From Daldinia sp. FL1419 (Eukaryota > Ascomycota > Sordariomycetes > Xylariales > Hypoxylaceae), in NCBI GenBank assembly GCA_025201765.1, contig MU623428.1:62001-126000 (forward strand): a stretch of 64,000 bases of DNA. The letters are read 5' to 3'. The first letter of the stretch is position 1. Each line of letters begins with the position of its first letter. Positions 12,094 to 23,957 of the stretch are shown piece by piece. The notes beneath the pieces are model-generated. The model saw nothing but the letters and a program-made list of their open reading frames with translations. It ran no database searches and was not told where the DNA came from. Made by a program: the position numbers and the translations under genes.

Positions 12094-12987
12094 ATGGATT
12101 ACTCTAAAGTTAATATATTGATGAGTTTAAACGCGCACACTGTGAAGACTAAACGCTCGAACAGCGTATTCGGCCTTTCTCTGCATAACGGGAGGGTACC
12201 GAGGAGTATGGGCTCTCAACTTCAACATAACGTGGATGGCATCCAGCTTTGCGTGAAGCCTAGACCCAAAAATATAAATATTATCAAAGTGTTAAAATAT
12301 GTCCTTAAGAGCCTCGAGGGCTCTACCAGACGGTTAAGATCTCGCAATCGCCTCTGTGCGACGGAGTTGAGCTCGCCCTGTAGCTTATATCTTAACACCG
12401 TCGGTCCTAAGACCATAGGTCGAATCAAACTCAACTCCACCATCCCATTTACTATCGACTGGCAGACCTATCGCAATTTGGAAGAAATTCTTCACGCCAC
12501 CACTAGTGCTATAGAGGCAGCTGAGGCTTGGAATAAAGGCAACGTTGGTGTCCAATTTCAGCTGATTACAAGCAACGATCCAGTTATGTTCCGGATCACT
12601 TACTCAGGTGCCTGCCAAGTCGATCCCAGAAGATTCGCAGAAGCTTTCTTCCCTGGCGACTCGCAGAGAAAACGGCAACTACACGTATACGCACCGTGCT
12701 TCGACAAGAAGGCGGGTTATTTCGATTATATGGCTAATATCCTCTATCACGAATTCGGGCATATCCTTGGTCTGAGGCATGAGTTTGCAAATAAGGAGTC
12801 TGGTTCCGCGCCAGTACTCTTTGGCAATCGCAATCCTTTATCGGTCATGAATTATTTCAACCATCCGAGGGAGATACGTATCCAGCCGGACGATTATAAC
12901 TTTACGAAGCTGTTTTACGGTTTGAGGGGGATAAATGGGTATAAGTTTTATGAGGAGGATCCTAAGGCGCTTGAGTATGTGCTATAA
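12094..12987 (+). CDS. Metzincin-type zinc metalloprotease, apparently without signal peptide
   Basis: Predicted zinc endopeptidase of the metzincin clan. The zinc-binding motif is HEFGHILGLRH with His219, Glu220, His223 and His229, followed by the Met-turn SVMNY (Met252) and a matrixin-like end (IRIQPDDYNFTKLFYGLRG). Single exon, 297 residues; the catalytic region spans about residues 110-280. There is no hydrophobic signal peptide at the chosen start, and the N-terminal ~100 residues are basic and look like nothing I recognise. Either an upstream exon carrying the signal is missed or the enzyme is intracellular. The fold assignment is firm from the motif; the substrate is unknown. Confidence 0.75.
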   Translation: MDYSKVNILMSLNAHTVKTKRSNSVFGLSLHNGRVPRSMGSQLQHNVDGIQLCVKPRPKNINIIKVLKYVLKSLEGSTRRLRSRNRLCATELSSPCSLYLNTVGPKTIGRIKLNSTIPFTIDWQTYRNLEEILHATTSAIEAAEAWNKGNVGVQFQLITSNDPVMFRITYSGACQVDPRRFAEAFFPGDSQRKRQLHVYAPCFDKKAGYFDYMANILYHEFGHILGLRHEFANKESGSAPVLFGNRNPLSVMNYFNHPREIRIQPDDYNFTKLFYGLRGINGYKFYEEDPKALEYVL

Positions 12988-15716
12988 CGGTAGAAGGTAT
13001 TAGCCGACTTATGAATACCTGCAACACACTATTTCATATTCTAGTTATCTACTTCTGTATCACTAAAATTACACATCATACCTAAAGATACAATCGATTT
13101 CCGTGGTAAACCTCTAACCAGGAGGGCCTTAGTAGGTGACAATAGAATGTCTTATAGGGAAACCCCCTAAACCCTTAAGCTAATATAATCTTCCCACGCC
13201 TTAATCAGGGATAACACCTCAGGTTCCCGAGTGGAGACGAGAATAAAAAAGATTCCGAAAGACTCATAGTAATAAAAGCTTAGTCGTGTAGATGAGAAAA
13301 TTCGTGTAGATACTTTAGTTCTCTCTGAGAAGTAATAAGAGATGTAGATACACTGTAGCCGAGGTGATTATCAGTAGTATCAGGAGTATGCTGAATATAT
13401 CACAAGCATTCATACGCTATTCTTTCGCTTTTACAAGCTGATTTATCAGTATGGACTATTCCGAGTATGTCATTATTGATGGTAGGAAGGAGTAAAATGT
13501 GCCCTTTTCATAAATAACACTTTCTACTTACATAGGAGGTATATAATAAGATACTATATTGGGGAAATTTCATATAATCGGCGGGCAACATGCTCTGTCC
13601 CTGTCCCTGCATATTATGGCCGAATCCGCCACATACGATACGCAATCTGATTGCTCAGTACAGCCGGCTCCTGGCCTACCAACCTTAGCCCGGGATCCAG
13701 AGTTGAAAAATCCGGGGAGAGACTAGAACTTCGGTGTAATTATATCGGTATGTCCGTTGTCGAGTCTTCATAGATACCTACCTATATAAAACACTCTATC
13801 TTTTCTTCCTAGAACTCGGGACTTCACTTAACTAGGTACCATACCTTTTCTTACCCTTATATGTTCATAATAGTCGTAATCTACAGCAGTACAGCAGGCA
13901 GAATTCTTTTACATAACTGTATGACCCCCTCCCGCTAATAAATAGGTAACCAACTATATACCTCTCTACCTAGTGGTATCAGGCTAATATGCGGCGGCCC
14001 ATTCATATAGTATTTCCGTTTAGAGTCACGTCCATACAGATTTGTATAATTTCCCTTTCAGACCGATTGTTTATGATGGGACTGATTATCGTTGTATACT
14101 ACAGCAACTGAGGGTAGATTTTGTTCCTCTTTACATAACTATATCGAAGTCTCTGAGATAAGTTGAGACTATACTCAGGAGCAGTCTAAGCTCAGCTAGA
14201 GGGGAGACGTTGTTTTCGTATCCTTGTATGACGGAATCGTCTTTTACCACGAGTATACGTCTTCCTCGCGCGTGTTGCAAGAGGTGCTACGACACCATTT
14301 GTCGGTGGAGGCAAAAATCGGAAATAACATTTAACTTGGACCGCCGCGGTTTTGGATCTAACATCGAATATGAAAGAATGGCCTGCGAAACCCTAAATGC
14401 CGCGGCCTATAAATGAAACAAGGGACGGTTCGGCATGCGGTTTAAGAGAGTTAGTGATGATGAAGAGGCTGTATTCTAGCTCTTTTACTCGACAGAGGAT
14501 GATAATACCTAATATCTTGCCCAAGGCATTTTCCTTTCGTAGAAGTAGATGGCCGGTATGACTTGCTGATCAATCTATTCTGCCGCGAACTCGGGCGCGT
14601 ATTGGGCTGCGCCATGAGCTTTCCCATACCAGGGAGGCGAACTTACCGTCTGTACAATGGGGTAGAAGCAATTCCGATTCGATTATGAATGGTAATTTGG
14701 TTCTGGACAAGCTTCGTATCCACGAAGGGGATTATGTCGAAGTAAAGGAGGTTTGTGGGGCTGGTAATAGATATGGCCCATACCTACCACATTGTTCACA
14801 TGGATACGGAGACTTACCCTTCTTGATGTTGCCGCGATCTTCACTGCCGTGATGTTCTGTCTGCTTCCTCCGGCGAGTCTACTCCTTGCCTTGCCCTGTA
14901 TATTGGAACATTCGGCTTATAGAAATGCAGACAATTTTTGGCAGGGCTTACAATGGGGCTATATAAAGGTATCACTACTACTGCCATCGACGGCTCGTGG
15001 TAGGAGAGATGGTTCTCATCTACTAGAACCCTGAGCATTTTGTAAAATCTACGATGTTTTTATGGATTGGCACGGAAATGTATAGAGGATGGGATCTTGG
15101 AGGACTGGCTATTCATTGAAATAATGGTAGTTATGTTATCAGCGACGGAAGTAATCAGGTCTCTTACATTTCCCTTACTATAATAATGGAATACAGCCCT
15201 TAGAGCTAAGTATCTTATACAATGCTTTACGGTTGAAATATGAAGAATGTGTCATGCCTTAAATCTTTGAGTAGGTAAGTAGTTTTGAACTTGGGGGATT
15301 CTTTGCACGTCGGTAGATTCAAATAAATTCTTCAAGTAATGCCTATCAAGCCGGCGAATAGGAAACCCCCGTGTTTAACTAACTCTGATGCACCGGGTGA
15401 TAAAATGGTGATACAAGCAAGCCCCCCCTTTTCCTCAACTTTACGATGCCAGGAGAATCAATGAGAGAATACCCTATGTACTGTACCTGATCCATCATCT
15501 AAGCGCCTCTGTTTTCGAGGCAAGACAACCCACGAAGTATGAATAACCCGTAGTCTATAATTTTGCGAAACGCTCAAGTCAGGGCTCGTCCGAGTCAACC
15601 GGCCGGCATTTCGTCATGCAACCACCCGCCTTCCCCGATGCACAATGCTCCCCTGTTTCCAATATCAAAGTTACATCTCCCCCCACAGTCTATGCGCCAA
15701 CCGCCGAAGTTCCCGT
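12988..15716. other. Gene-poor AT-rich region
   Basis: About 2.7 kb between the metalloprotease and the pyruvate carrier gene, which is convergent with it. Only short frames (for example 14210-14416 and 14792-15034) without conserved character. No repeat structure or RNA gene was recognised. Part will be 3' UTR of the two flanking genes. Confidence 0.4.
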
Positions 15717-16293
15717 TCAAGCCTTGACGGCCTCCTTAGCTTGGGCAGCGGCGGCCTCGGGGGCTGATAGATTCTTTTGCGAGCGGCGGTACATGGCGAT
15801 ACGGCCGAGCTGGATGATACCGACGCAGCCGAGGAAGAAGTTGACGGTGGCGAGGAGGACGTTGCGGGGGCTGATGACGAAACACCAGCGCGTCCAGATG
15901 AGACCGGTAGCAGTTAAGGCGCCGTTTTGCGTTAACGACAGCTTCTCGGCTGGCCGCGCGAAGTCGGAGACACCTGCGATGACGATCGCCCACTTCATTA
16001 CCGGCGCCCTGTGTCGCGCGAACAATCTCGCGGTCAGCATGAGTGTGCTATAGTATATGTGGGACGCAAGGGATACGGAAGAGGTCTTCTTACCAGAAGT
16101 GCACCGTCTTCACACCGACGGGGCTATTCCACATGCGCTGGGTCCAGCTCTGCGATGCGGCTTCCCCGGTAGCCGCAGTGCTAGCGAAGCGGCGGCCGGT
16201 TTGAGAAGTAAAGTTTCCACGGAAAGCCGCGCGCATCGCGGATTGTTGGAACACGGGCCGGGCGGCACGGAAGAGAGTAGTAGTGGCAGGCAT
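15717..16293 (-). CDS. MPC2: Mitochondrial pyruvate carrier subunit (MPC2/MPC3 type)
   Basis: Subunit of the inner-membrane carrier that brings pyruvate into the mitochondrial matrix. Exon 1 is 16293..16094, intron 16009-16093 (85 nt), exon 2 is 16008..15717; 163 residues. The first ~45 residues look like a matrix-targeting presequence (Arg/Ser/Ala-rich, few acids). The splice restores TVHFWAPVMKWAIVIAGVSD, the hallmark of the family, followed by RPAEKLSLTQNGALTATGLI and WTRWCFVISPRNVLLATVNF. Two to three membrane helices are expected. Presence of the longer N-terminus and the WTRWCFVI-PRN motif favours MPC2/MPC3 over MPC1. It is divergent from the NDUFA2 gene. Confidence 0.93.
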
Positions 16294-17204
16294 GGTTTCC
16301 TTGGACGGGGTCGACTTGAAGGGGTTGTTTTTTTTTTTCGATATAGGGAGTTTAGTCGTTGTCTTGGGAAAGATGCGATGGCGCTACTGTGGGGGTAAGG
16401 AAAACAACGTTAAGCCTGGCTTTGCTTGCCGCTTTGTCCTTTGGGACCCTTCAAGTTTGGGACGAGATGTTGTCAGAATAAAGAGTTGAAGGGTTGGTTA
16501 CAAGGTCCGATGCTAGGATATTAGGGTAAATTTAGTTGGGGTTCCGTAGATAAGATATGGAATAATAATATGTATCATGTACCTATGTACGTAGTGGACG
16601 TAGTGGACGTCCTAAGAAGAGCCAATTCCCCAATAAATTTTGGGTAACTGGAAGAGTCGATATTAAATTCGACGTCATTTTATTATTTCTGGAAAAGACT
16701 ACTTAGTTATAGCAATTCAAACAATAAATATGGTCACTCGAATGATGCGATTTTTAGAAATCAATTGTCTTTGATCCGACTAAAAGACCAGTTTACGGAT
16801 CAGAATATGTTAATTGACCTGACTTGACTTGACTTGACTTGACTTGATTTGATTTGACATCGGTACTTTTGCCAATGTCGGGTAAGGTTCTAAACTTAGA
16901 CTGTTGAAATAGAAGCGCGAACCGTTGGGAAATAGCCCGTAGGACTAGGTTACCTAATATGAGGTAAGGTAATCCTTAGTGTGCTACCTATTGCATAATT
17001 CGCACATGTGGGAGTGTAACATCGGAGGGAAATTTTATGCATTTGCCGACGTCAATCCAATTCGTTCAGGTCCTGACTAATAATACTCAAGCTTCGATTC
17101 GTAGCATCTAATAAAACAACCTTCTTTTAAAGCTCAACCTCCCATCAACCTCCCCCCCCCAATTCGATCCTGTCGTCTTCGATCGCCTCGCGCCAATCGC
17201 AAAG
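16294..17204. promoter_or_regulatory. Shared divergent promoter region of MPC2 and NDUFA2-type gene
   Basis: About 0.9 kb separates the starts of two nuclear genes for mitochondrial energy metabolism. It contains a GACTT pentamer array (about 16817-16857) and a C9-10 run near 17151. Co-regulation is inference; no defined transcription factor site was identified. Confidence 0.4.
16817..16857 (+). repeat. TTGAC pentanucleotide microsatellite
   Basis: Five near-perfect GACTT units followed by two TGATT variants form a roughly 40-nt pentamer array in the MPC2/NDUFA2 divergent promoter. Confidence 0.8.
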
Positions 17205-17675
17205 ATGTCAGGCAAATACGCCTTCACCAAGGCCCTAAAGGAGGTTCGCTTCTTATTCTGCCATTCCGGAGAGGGTAGTGCCGCGACGAGGTGAGCGCGA
17301 ATTCCACCACCGATTATATAGAACGAGGTGGCTGACGATATGGTGTGTCTTATAGGACATTCCTAACAAGAGCGTACCCCACGATGAAGAAGAACAACCC
17401 ATTCACACCCATCCTCCTACGAGAAGCTTCTGGCACTTTACCCAAGGTCTACGCGAGATACGGTCCGTTGCTATCAAGTGGTTTTTCGGTAATAAGGGAA
17501 ATGCTAACGGGATGTGGTGACAGAATTTGGAAAGGAAAAGAGCCAGTCGTTAGAAGGTACTTTATGGATTTTCAACAGTGCTAGGAAATCAGGTGCTAAT
17601 TATCATCTTATAGGACTTTCGGACAAGCAAATCGAGGAGACAGTTGCGCAATTAGTCAAGAGCGAGACAGCATAA
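17205..17675 (+). CDS. NADH:ubiquinone oxidoreductase 10.5 kDa subunit (NDUFA2/B8 family)
   Basis: Accessory subunit of respiratory complex I, matrix arm, with the thioredoxin-like L51/S25/CI-B8 fold. Four exons: 17205-17290, 17356-17462, 17524-17556 and 17614-17675; introns of 65, 61 and 57 nt; 95 residues, the usual length. Conserved signature blocks: KYAFTKALKEVRFLFCHSGE at the N-terminus, TFLTRAYPTMKKNNPFTPIL in the middle, LREASGTLPKVYARYEFGKE, and a C-terminus of LSDKQIEETVAQLVKSETA. Exon 3 is only 33 nt. Intron 2 starts with GTCCGT, a weaker donor than its neighbours. Neurospora calls this nuo-10.5. Confidence 0.93.
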
Positions 17676-20600
17676 ACGTCTATAGTCTGCGTTATGAGAA
17701 TAAATTATTTAATCGTGTTTCTATGTTGCTATCTTAAGAATAATGCCGAATGGATATGAATAATAGGTACTCCTCGGCTACATGATGGATATGGAATTAA
17801 AAGTTCGATATCATCACCTGCTTCAGCCTCATCACCACAGAATTTCAAGCCTCAGATGACCGGCTGGTTATAATCCTGTGAATAAGGTAGGGAGGCAACC
17901 ACGTATTCTGCAACGGTGTACCCGTTTCTACCATTAAATCCCGTCGATGCCGGGCCAAGATTATATTGGCCCTGCGTAGGTTGAGCCGAGATTAAGAGCG
18001 CAGTCCAGTAAATCCGTTTTCCACCAAAGAATCCAGGTCCATTATTTATGGCTTGTCGTCTTTTCGTCCGCCTCTTTGGGTACGACTGCACATCTCAGAC
18101 CCCCAACGCAACCGTCTGTTGGATGTGATTGGGGCTTAAGGAGGGTTCGTGGGCCCGCTCCTTATTATTATAATTATTATTATTATTATTATCGAAGTGC
18201 TCAAGACTGCTTCCGGACTCTCTGATATGGAGTCGCTCCATAAGATGACCGGCAGGCACATCATGTGAACTAATGCTTCTTCGCGAATTACCGATTCCAC
18301 CTCGCCGGGAGGGGAAGGCGCACGTGTAACCCAATACTCGCACGTGTAGGAGAGAAGATCTTCCAGGCCTTGTTTGCTGTGATCCTAACGGCCTCAACGT
18401 GACCGACCGGGTTCAGATAATCCACCTTGATGACGGCGTGCGTGGTGATAGGGCCGGGCCCCCGGCGAAGATTGATAGGTGACCTTCTCGAACCCTCCCA
18501 CCCAGCAGAAGGATTGTAGCAAGAGATTGGAGGACCCTTGCTACTGGGAAAACTGTGGCGCTCCCCTTATATATTGATCTCGCATTCCAAGGCACCCCCC
18601 AAAGGCCGAGTGGTGAAGAAGAGTACGCCTAACGTGCTTCCCTCCAAGTGGTTGCCTCCCCAGCCCCTTGATTGTCGGGGCTAATTTTGGGGATTGAACG
18701 ATAGATTGGCCTAGGACATTCGCCTATAATTATGACAGGTAGAGAAGTCTCGATCATTCCCTTTGGCTCGTTGGTTAGAACCGCCGGGTTAATTTGGACA
18801 CCGGGCACAGGGACGCCCGTACATATAGCGTTGTGCATAGTAGGAGGCGGGAGGCGGGAGCCGGAAGCCGGAAGCCGGACAGGACCATTAACATTTTCCA
18901 GCTTCCGGCCCCACGCCCATCATCCGTCTTATATGTGGTTTATATAATGCAAAAGCGGTTTATCGAGGAGAAATGAGACGGGGTCAACTCATCGCCGTCG
19001 GGGTAAAGCGAGTAACGGGGTAGTGGTTTAAAATCGAGGATTGATCGCTAAACTCCTCGGCGGCCGTACTCGTGGGTCGGGCATGAGTATTCCCCAGACC
19101 CGCCTCGTATCCCGAGGGAAAGGCAGGAAGCCAAAGACAACCCAAGCTAGGTGGTGCTTGGGGCGATTCGGGGGGGCCGGCCGTCAGTATTGCAACCCGA
19201 CCCCCGCGGTCTTAGGATTGAATCGCGCCTGTACTATAAGATGTACTTGATGTCTTGATTGTTGACATGCTTGCTGATTAACGGAGAGCCGCTTCTTCTC
19301 GAGACGCTCTCCGCGCCCACGCAGGACACCTCTAGTTCCTCAATCAGGTCGGGGGCCGATTGAGAAATCTCGCCTGCTGGGGATCGTGCAGATGGATTGA
19401 TTCTGCCCGTGCCTATTTTCCAGAGATCCGTCTAGGGGTGACGTCTCGGACCACGTCCTTGGTAAGCATCTTCACACAACCTGATTCCTCCTCGTAGCCG
19501 GCGAGGATTATACGCCGGTCCTCGAGGAGTGCTTCTTGGACCATTGATACTAGCGTGTCAATCACTCCAGCCTTGAACCTGCCCCGTTATCTGCAGGGGT
19601 TGTCGACTTCGAGCGTATATGGGATGACTCGAACAGGTATCTTTAAAGATGGAAGAGCCGGGCGAGATAGGGGCCCATGTTGGCTACGATTAATATATCC
19701 TCTAGGTCTCATGTAATAAAGCCACACGATGACAGCCACTCTCTGAGCAAGGGCTTTCTTTAAGTATGCGACACCTAATTGTATAGGAGGGAACGCAACT
19801 TCCATTGATGCCAAGGAAAAGGAGCCATGACCGCTGCCACCACCGTTTGTTATGGCTGCGTCTAGCATCTCTCGGCTATAATAGGGTTTATCTTTGCTTC
19901 CACCTACTGGCGTGTATTCGATGTGTTAGACGTTACAGATGTCGCAGAAGTTGTTCTGAGCGAGAGTTGCGTGCTAATGCATTCTAGGATTTCGCCATAG
20001 CCGTCGGATCTTCTGGTGTAAGTTCGGTGAGATAGCAAGTCGCAACAGTTAGATGTCTACGAAAGCGTCCAAGGTAACCTCCAAGGAGTTGACCATTGCT
20101 TTCGCTCCATCTCTTGAAGTCGACAACGTCCCTGGAAAGTGTGTCCCATCCCCGTCTCGCGGAACATAATCTGGGAAGTATGGCCTGGGTCGGCAGTGCT
20201 CGCAGCGGTATCTTCGGTCCTCACCGTCGGTTACCAACCACGCTAATTGACTAGAAAATTTAGAAGGAGGTCTGCCCGTGCCTGGGTGTTTAACCATCTT
20301 TCGGCCTCGGTACTCGAAGACCAGAATTGGGCAACCCGGACTCTTTCCGGCAGCTGACTGTCGATTGGCCTGATATCAGCTGAGCTTCTGATAACAAGGA
20401 AGAGTACGGTACCATCAGGGCGTCTGATACCAATACTGTTAATCAGAGGTGTTCTGTTGCTGTAGTAGCAGAGCAGACCGCGCCACCCACATCCCCTTTA
20501 AAGCGTGAGCTACACGCGGGCCAGCCGGGAGGATCAGGGTAAACGACGTCCGCTGATTATGGACTATCGAGTGGGGCTGGCGTATATATGTGCTGCCAAT

Positions 20601-21408
20601 TAAGAGAGGCCGTGACTTAGAGGCTTGAGAGGATACCTAGCTCTCTTTTGTGTGGCTTGGTCCTCATGGTTGAACCGCGCCTCGTCTATATCTTAGAGTA
20701 TTATAGAAGTATGAGGCCCCCCAGACCAAGCACACCGCGCAATTCCGATGGTCGCGATTGAGGAACGAATCCATGGCGTCGGTGTGTAAGCCGTGGGGTA
20801 CACGAGTAATCGTCAGCCTTCTTAAGTTTAAAAGGCTTGCTGTGGATGTCCTCGTATAGTACTGGTACCATTAAGGTATACCAGACAGGCCACATGGTGA
20901 TTCCCATGCCACTCTCGTTAAGTAGAGATGGTTGAGTGGTCTTGATTATGTTAAGACTTGGTTCTAGGATGAATTGCCACTCTCTCCGGTCTCTCGGCAG
21001 ACGAGTTTCATGACTCGTTGGCGAGAGTCAAAAGCTTAGAGAGTAGACTTGGGAGTCGATGCTGGTATACTTAGGAGAGACCGTGATAATGGGTTGGATA
21101 GATATGAAATTTCGGGGTTCTTGTTATATTTGGTGTTGTGGTTCGGACTATTCGTGGGATATAGGGAGGCGGGAATGGGTGTTGTGTGACTTTTGGGTAC
21201 CAGCCATATATCTTGAAGACATCATGCCTGAAGTCACGATAATAAGATTATCTCGGGAGACTATAGGACGAAATATTAGCTTATGCTCACAGGTGATCAG
21301 AAAATAGAAATACCATACCAAGAGTATCTTCTCCGAGCAAAGGTATCTAAGAAGGGTGATGGGGATGAGAGTATATTAAGGAAATGGTGTATTAGGCGAG
21401 TATGACTA
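17676..21408. other. Gene-poor, higher-GC region with broken coding-like islands
   Basis: About 3.7 kb whose middle part (roughly 18.3-20.7 kb) is visibly richer in G+C than other intergenic DNA here. On the minus strand short open stretches have protein-like composition, notably 20049-20297 (includes LAWLVTDGEDRRYRCEHCRP) and 19587-19868, and an open frame around 19440-19560 (includes LVSMVQEALLEDRRIILAGY). They are separated by stops and frame changes, with no intron pattern that joins them. A decayed gene or mobile element is possible; I could not assign a family. A TTA microsatellite lies at 18161-18192 and GGAGGCG/GGAAGCC repeats at 18843-18879. Confidence 0.3.
18161..18192 (+). repeat. 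TTA trinucleotide microsatellite
   Basis: About ten TTA/ATT units with one interruption (TATAATTATT). Confidence 0.8.
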
Positions 21409-22269
21409 CTACAAAGCCTTCTTGGAACCGCTCTTCTTTTTGTTAGCACCCTTCCAGCCCTTCTTACTGCCTTTTTTGCTAACCGCCGCCTTTTGTTTGC
21501 CTGCATCTTTACAGTATACGAACTTCGGACCATGGATAGGGTCAGTGCCAGTGGCTTGCCACGAGCCCGGACCTGGATACCCCTCCGTAGTTTTTCCATT
21601 GTCTCCTTTTCCCAGAGATGATCCTCCCTGCTCCAGCTCGTGAGATGTGCTTGTCTTTGCCTTCTGGATGTTAAATTGAGATGAGTAAGAGAGAGGATTT
21701 TCCGGTAGGACGGCGTTGGCCTGATCATCCCGGCCGTGCCAGGGAGACCACGGCAATGAGACACGTGACGTATCACTTTGGACATGGTAACTGGGGTTCA
21801 CAGCAGATGTGATGGGATTCTGAAAGGCATTCTGGGAGGGGTTCGGAATGGGACTTGGGTACCAAGTAGACCATTCAACAGGAGAGCCGGGAAACCTGAC
21901 TTGCGGGTACCATCCAGTGTTGTGTTGATACAATGAATGTTCATGTAGTGACAACATTTGTTGTGTAAGTTCATCTTGATAATGAAAGGGGGTTGCTTCT
22001 GACGAGGCAGATTCAGACGTGGGGAGTGTTGACTTAAGTATCTCCAGTGCATTTGAGCGTGAGCCAGGGCCCATAGGATCAGCACCGTTTGCCTCTGGAT
22101 CTCCGGCCTCCGTAAGAATGACCTTCACCTCATGGTGATAGCCAGGGTAGTGGAAAGGACGGAAGATATCAAAGGACCTATCTTCTTTGAGACTAGAAAC
22201 AGGGCAGCTAAGAACACGCTTATGTCGTGGCCACGCTTGAGCCGTCATCCCAACTCCAAGAGTCTCCAT
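21409..22269 (-). CDS. Hypothetical protein with lysine-rich C-terminus
   Basis: I do not recognise this protein. From the first in-frame ATG it is 286 residues, single coding exon. The N-terminal third contains SCPVSSLKEDRSFDIFRPFH and YPGYHHEVKVILTEAGDPEA; the middle is rich in Pro/Ser/Gln/Trp/His and looks disordered. The last ~30 residues are strongly basic (KKGSKKGWKGANKKKSGSKK), suggesting nucleic-acid binding or nuclear/nucleolar targeting. Upstream, a CTAAC branch-like sequence and an acceptor lie 20-40 nt before the start, preceded by a GTAAGT donor near 22507, so a 5' UTR intron is likely. A pyrimidine-rich (coding strand) promoter tract lies at about 22880-23020. Real gene likely; function unknown. 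Confidence 0.6.
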   Translation of the reverse strand: METLGVGMTAQAWPRHKRVLSCPVSSLKEDRSFDIFRPFHYPGYHHEVKVILTEAGDPEANGADPMGPGSRSNALEILKSTLPTSESASSEATPFHYQDELTQQMLSLHEHSLYQHNTGWYPQVRFPGSPVEWSTWYPSPIPNPSQNAFQNPITSAVNPSYHVQSDTSRVSLPWSPWHGRDDQANAVLPENPLSYSSQFNIQKAKTSTSHELEQGGSSLGKGDNGKTTEGYPGPGSWQATGTDPIHGPKFVYCKDAGKQKAAVSKKGSKKGWKGANKKKSGSKKAL

Positions 22270-23957
22270 ATTGTCAATGGGCACTGTTGTTGTTGATAGT
22301 CTAGATATTGTTAGTTAATGCGACCGTGTAAAAAAGAGCCACCGTAAAAGGTAGTGGTGTAAGGATAAGGGAAATATAATTGCCAACTCGTTGAGCAAGC
22401 CAGTGGTGTATGGAATAAGAGTGGCATTGATAACCCATCGTGGAAATTAGGTGTGTACAATAGCCACTGATAAAGTGTAGGGTATAATGTAAAGAAACAT
22501 GAAGACTTACCGGTCGGGATATAAGACCTCTCTGTGGAAGAGGATAGAACTTTGAGAGGACTAATCCAAGTTCCAAGAGCTCGTTCTAACAGTCCTTTCC
22601 TTCTAGAAAGAGAAGACAAGCGACAAATTAGTCTGAGGGAATGATGGTAGGAGAAGACTTTAACCAAGGTAGGCCTGAAGTGAAAACAAAACAATGTGAG
22701 GTTGTCAACACCCAAGAATCTAAAACCCTAAAGGGCAAAATTATTGGTAATGTTAAGGCAAAGGCCGAAAGATATGATGGGCAGTCGGTTATCAAAGACT
22801 ATGGGAAGATGATAACCAAGGTAGAAAAAAGGAAGAAAAAATATGTGAAGGGAAGTGATGAACAGGTGAGAAGAAGGTTGCTGTGAGAATGTGTGGAGAA
22901 GAAAAAAAGGAATCTCTTCGGGGGGAGAGGAAAGATTAAATTAAATAATAGTGTGAGTGTGAAGGAAGAAGAGAATTGATGGAAGGAATGTGGGAGAAGG
23001 AGAAGTATTTATCATGACCCAGGACTGAGCGGTTGCTCTCTTGATTAACCTATTCCACGGAACTTGCCTACCTGTAGAAGTGACTCAACACTATTCAGTA
23101 TTCACTGATATCCGCTAGCGTTGTTTTTATTCCCTAAATTTTTTTCAATCAAAGTCCCTGTACCATGGTTCGCTATTACAACTGTACTGTAAGTAGAAGC
23201 TACAGTGACAATAGTGGCAATATGCAGTTGATGCTTTCCTAGAAACCCACCCACATAAACACCAACATCTTCTACGCACGGACTCGATAAGGGGGGCTGT
23301 TTTGGTGACTGTACACTGGCACACCACCCTAGATATCCATTAGGGGTAGGTACAGATGTCCTGTTTGCATAGAGTGACTACCTAGAGTGACTACCTAGAG
23401 TGAAGCTTTAATCACTGGTTTCTACAGAGACCTAAACCTGTGGTTACCCCTTTAAGTTCCATGTATATCATGGTTTTTTTTCTTCAATATCCTTAGCGTG
23501 ATTCTCCTGCATGAGTACTCAGCCTAGAATACATCTACTAGAGCACCAAGTTCTAGTATGATTATTATTTACTTAGGAAACTTGGTACGGTGCGACTAGT
23601 TTTATCAGTGACACTGCTGGGAAAACCCTTTATTCCAGATTTAATTCTTAGAGTCCGATGTGACGCTATGAAACATGTAGAGGTACCTGAAGTTTGTAAA
23701 TAGGAGGAGATAGGGTCTAATGTATCTACTAGTAAGCTACGATATCACAATGAAGAAAGGGACAAGAAGGTGAATTATGGGAGTAGAGTTTATTCATGGG
23801 AACCCAAATCGGAAGCCCTTTTTGCTAACTATCTAGAACTAATTACAATGCTAAAGCCGATAATGAGTGCCAATCAAGTTAGTCCATAGCTGATGGAGTC
23901 CAGGCTTTACAGAAACCAGGTGAAATGACCACTTGTGCTATGTGTAAAACCTGAGAA
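22270..23957. other. Upstream region of the lysine-rich-protein gene and 3' region of FMP46
   Basis: Holds a probable 5' UTR with intron(s) at 22270-22720 and a long purine-rich (plus strand) tract at 22800-23020, i.e. the CT-rich promoter signature common in filamentous fungi for a minus-strand gene. A 13-bp repeat (AGAGTGACTACCT, about 2.5 copies) lies at 23371-23403. No further gene is supported. Confidence 0.45.
23371..23403 (+). repeat. 13-bp direct tandem repeat
   Basis: AGAGTGACTACCT is present about two and a half times head to tail with no mismatch. Confidence 0.75.
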
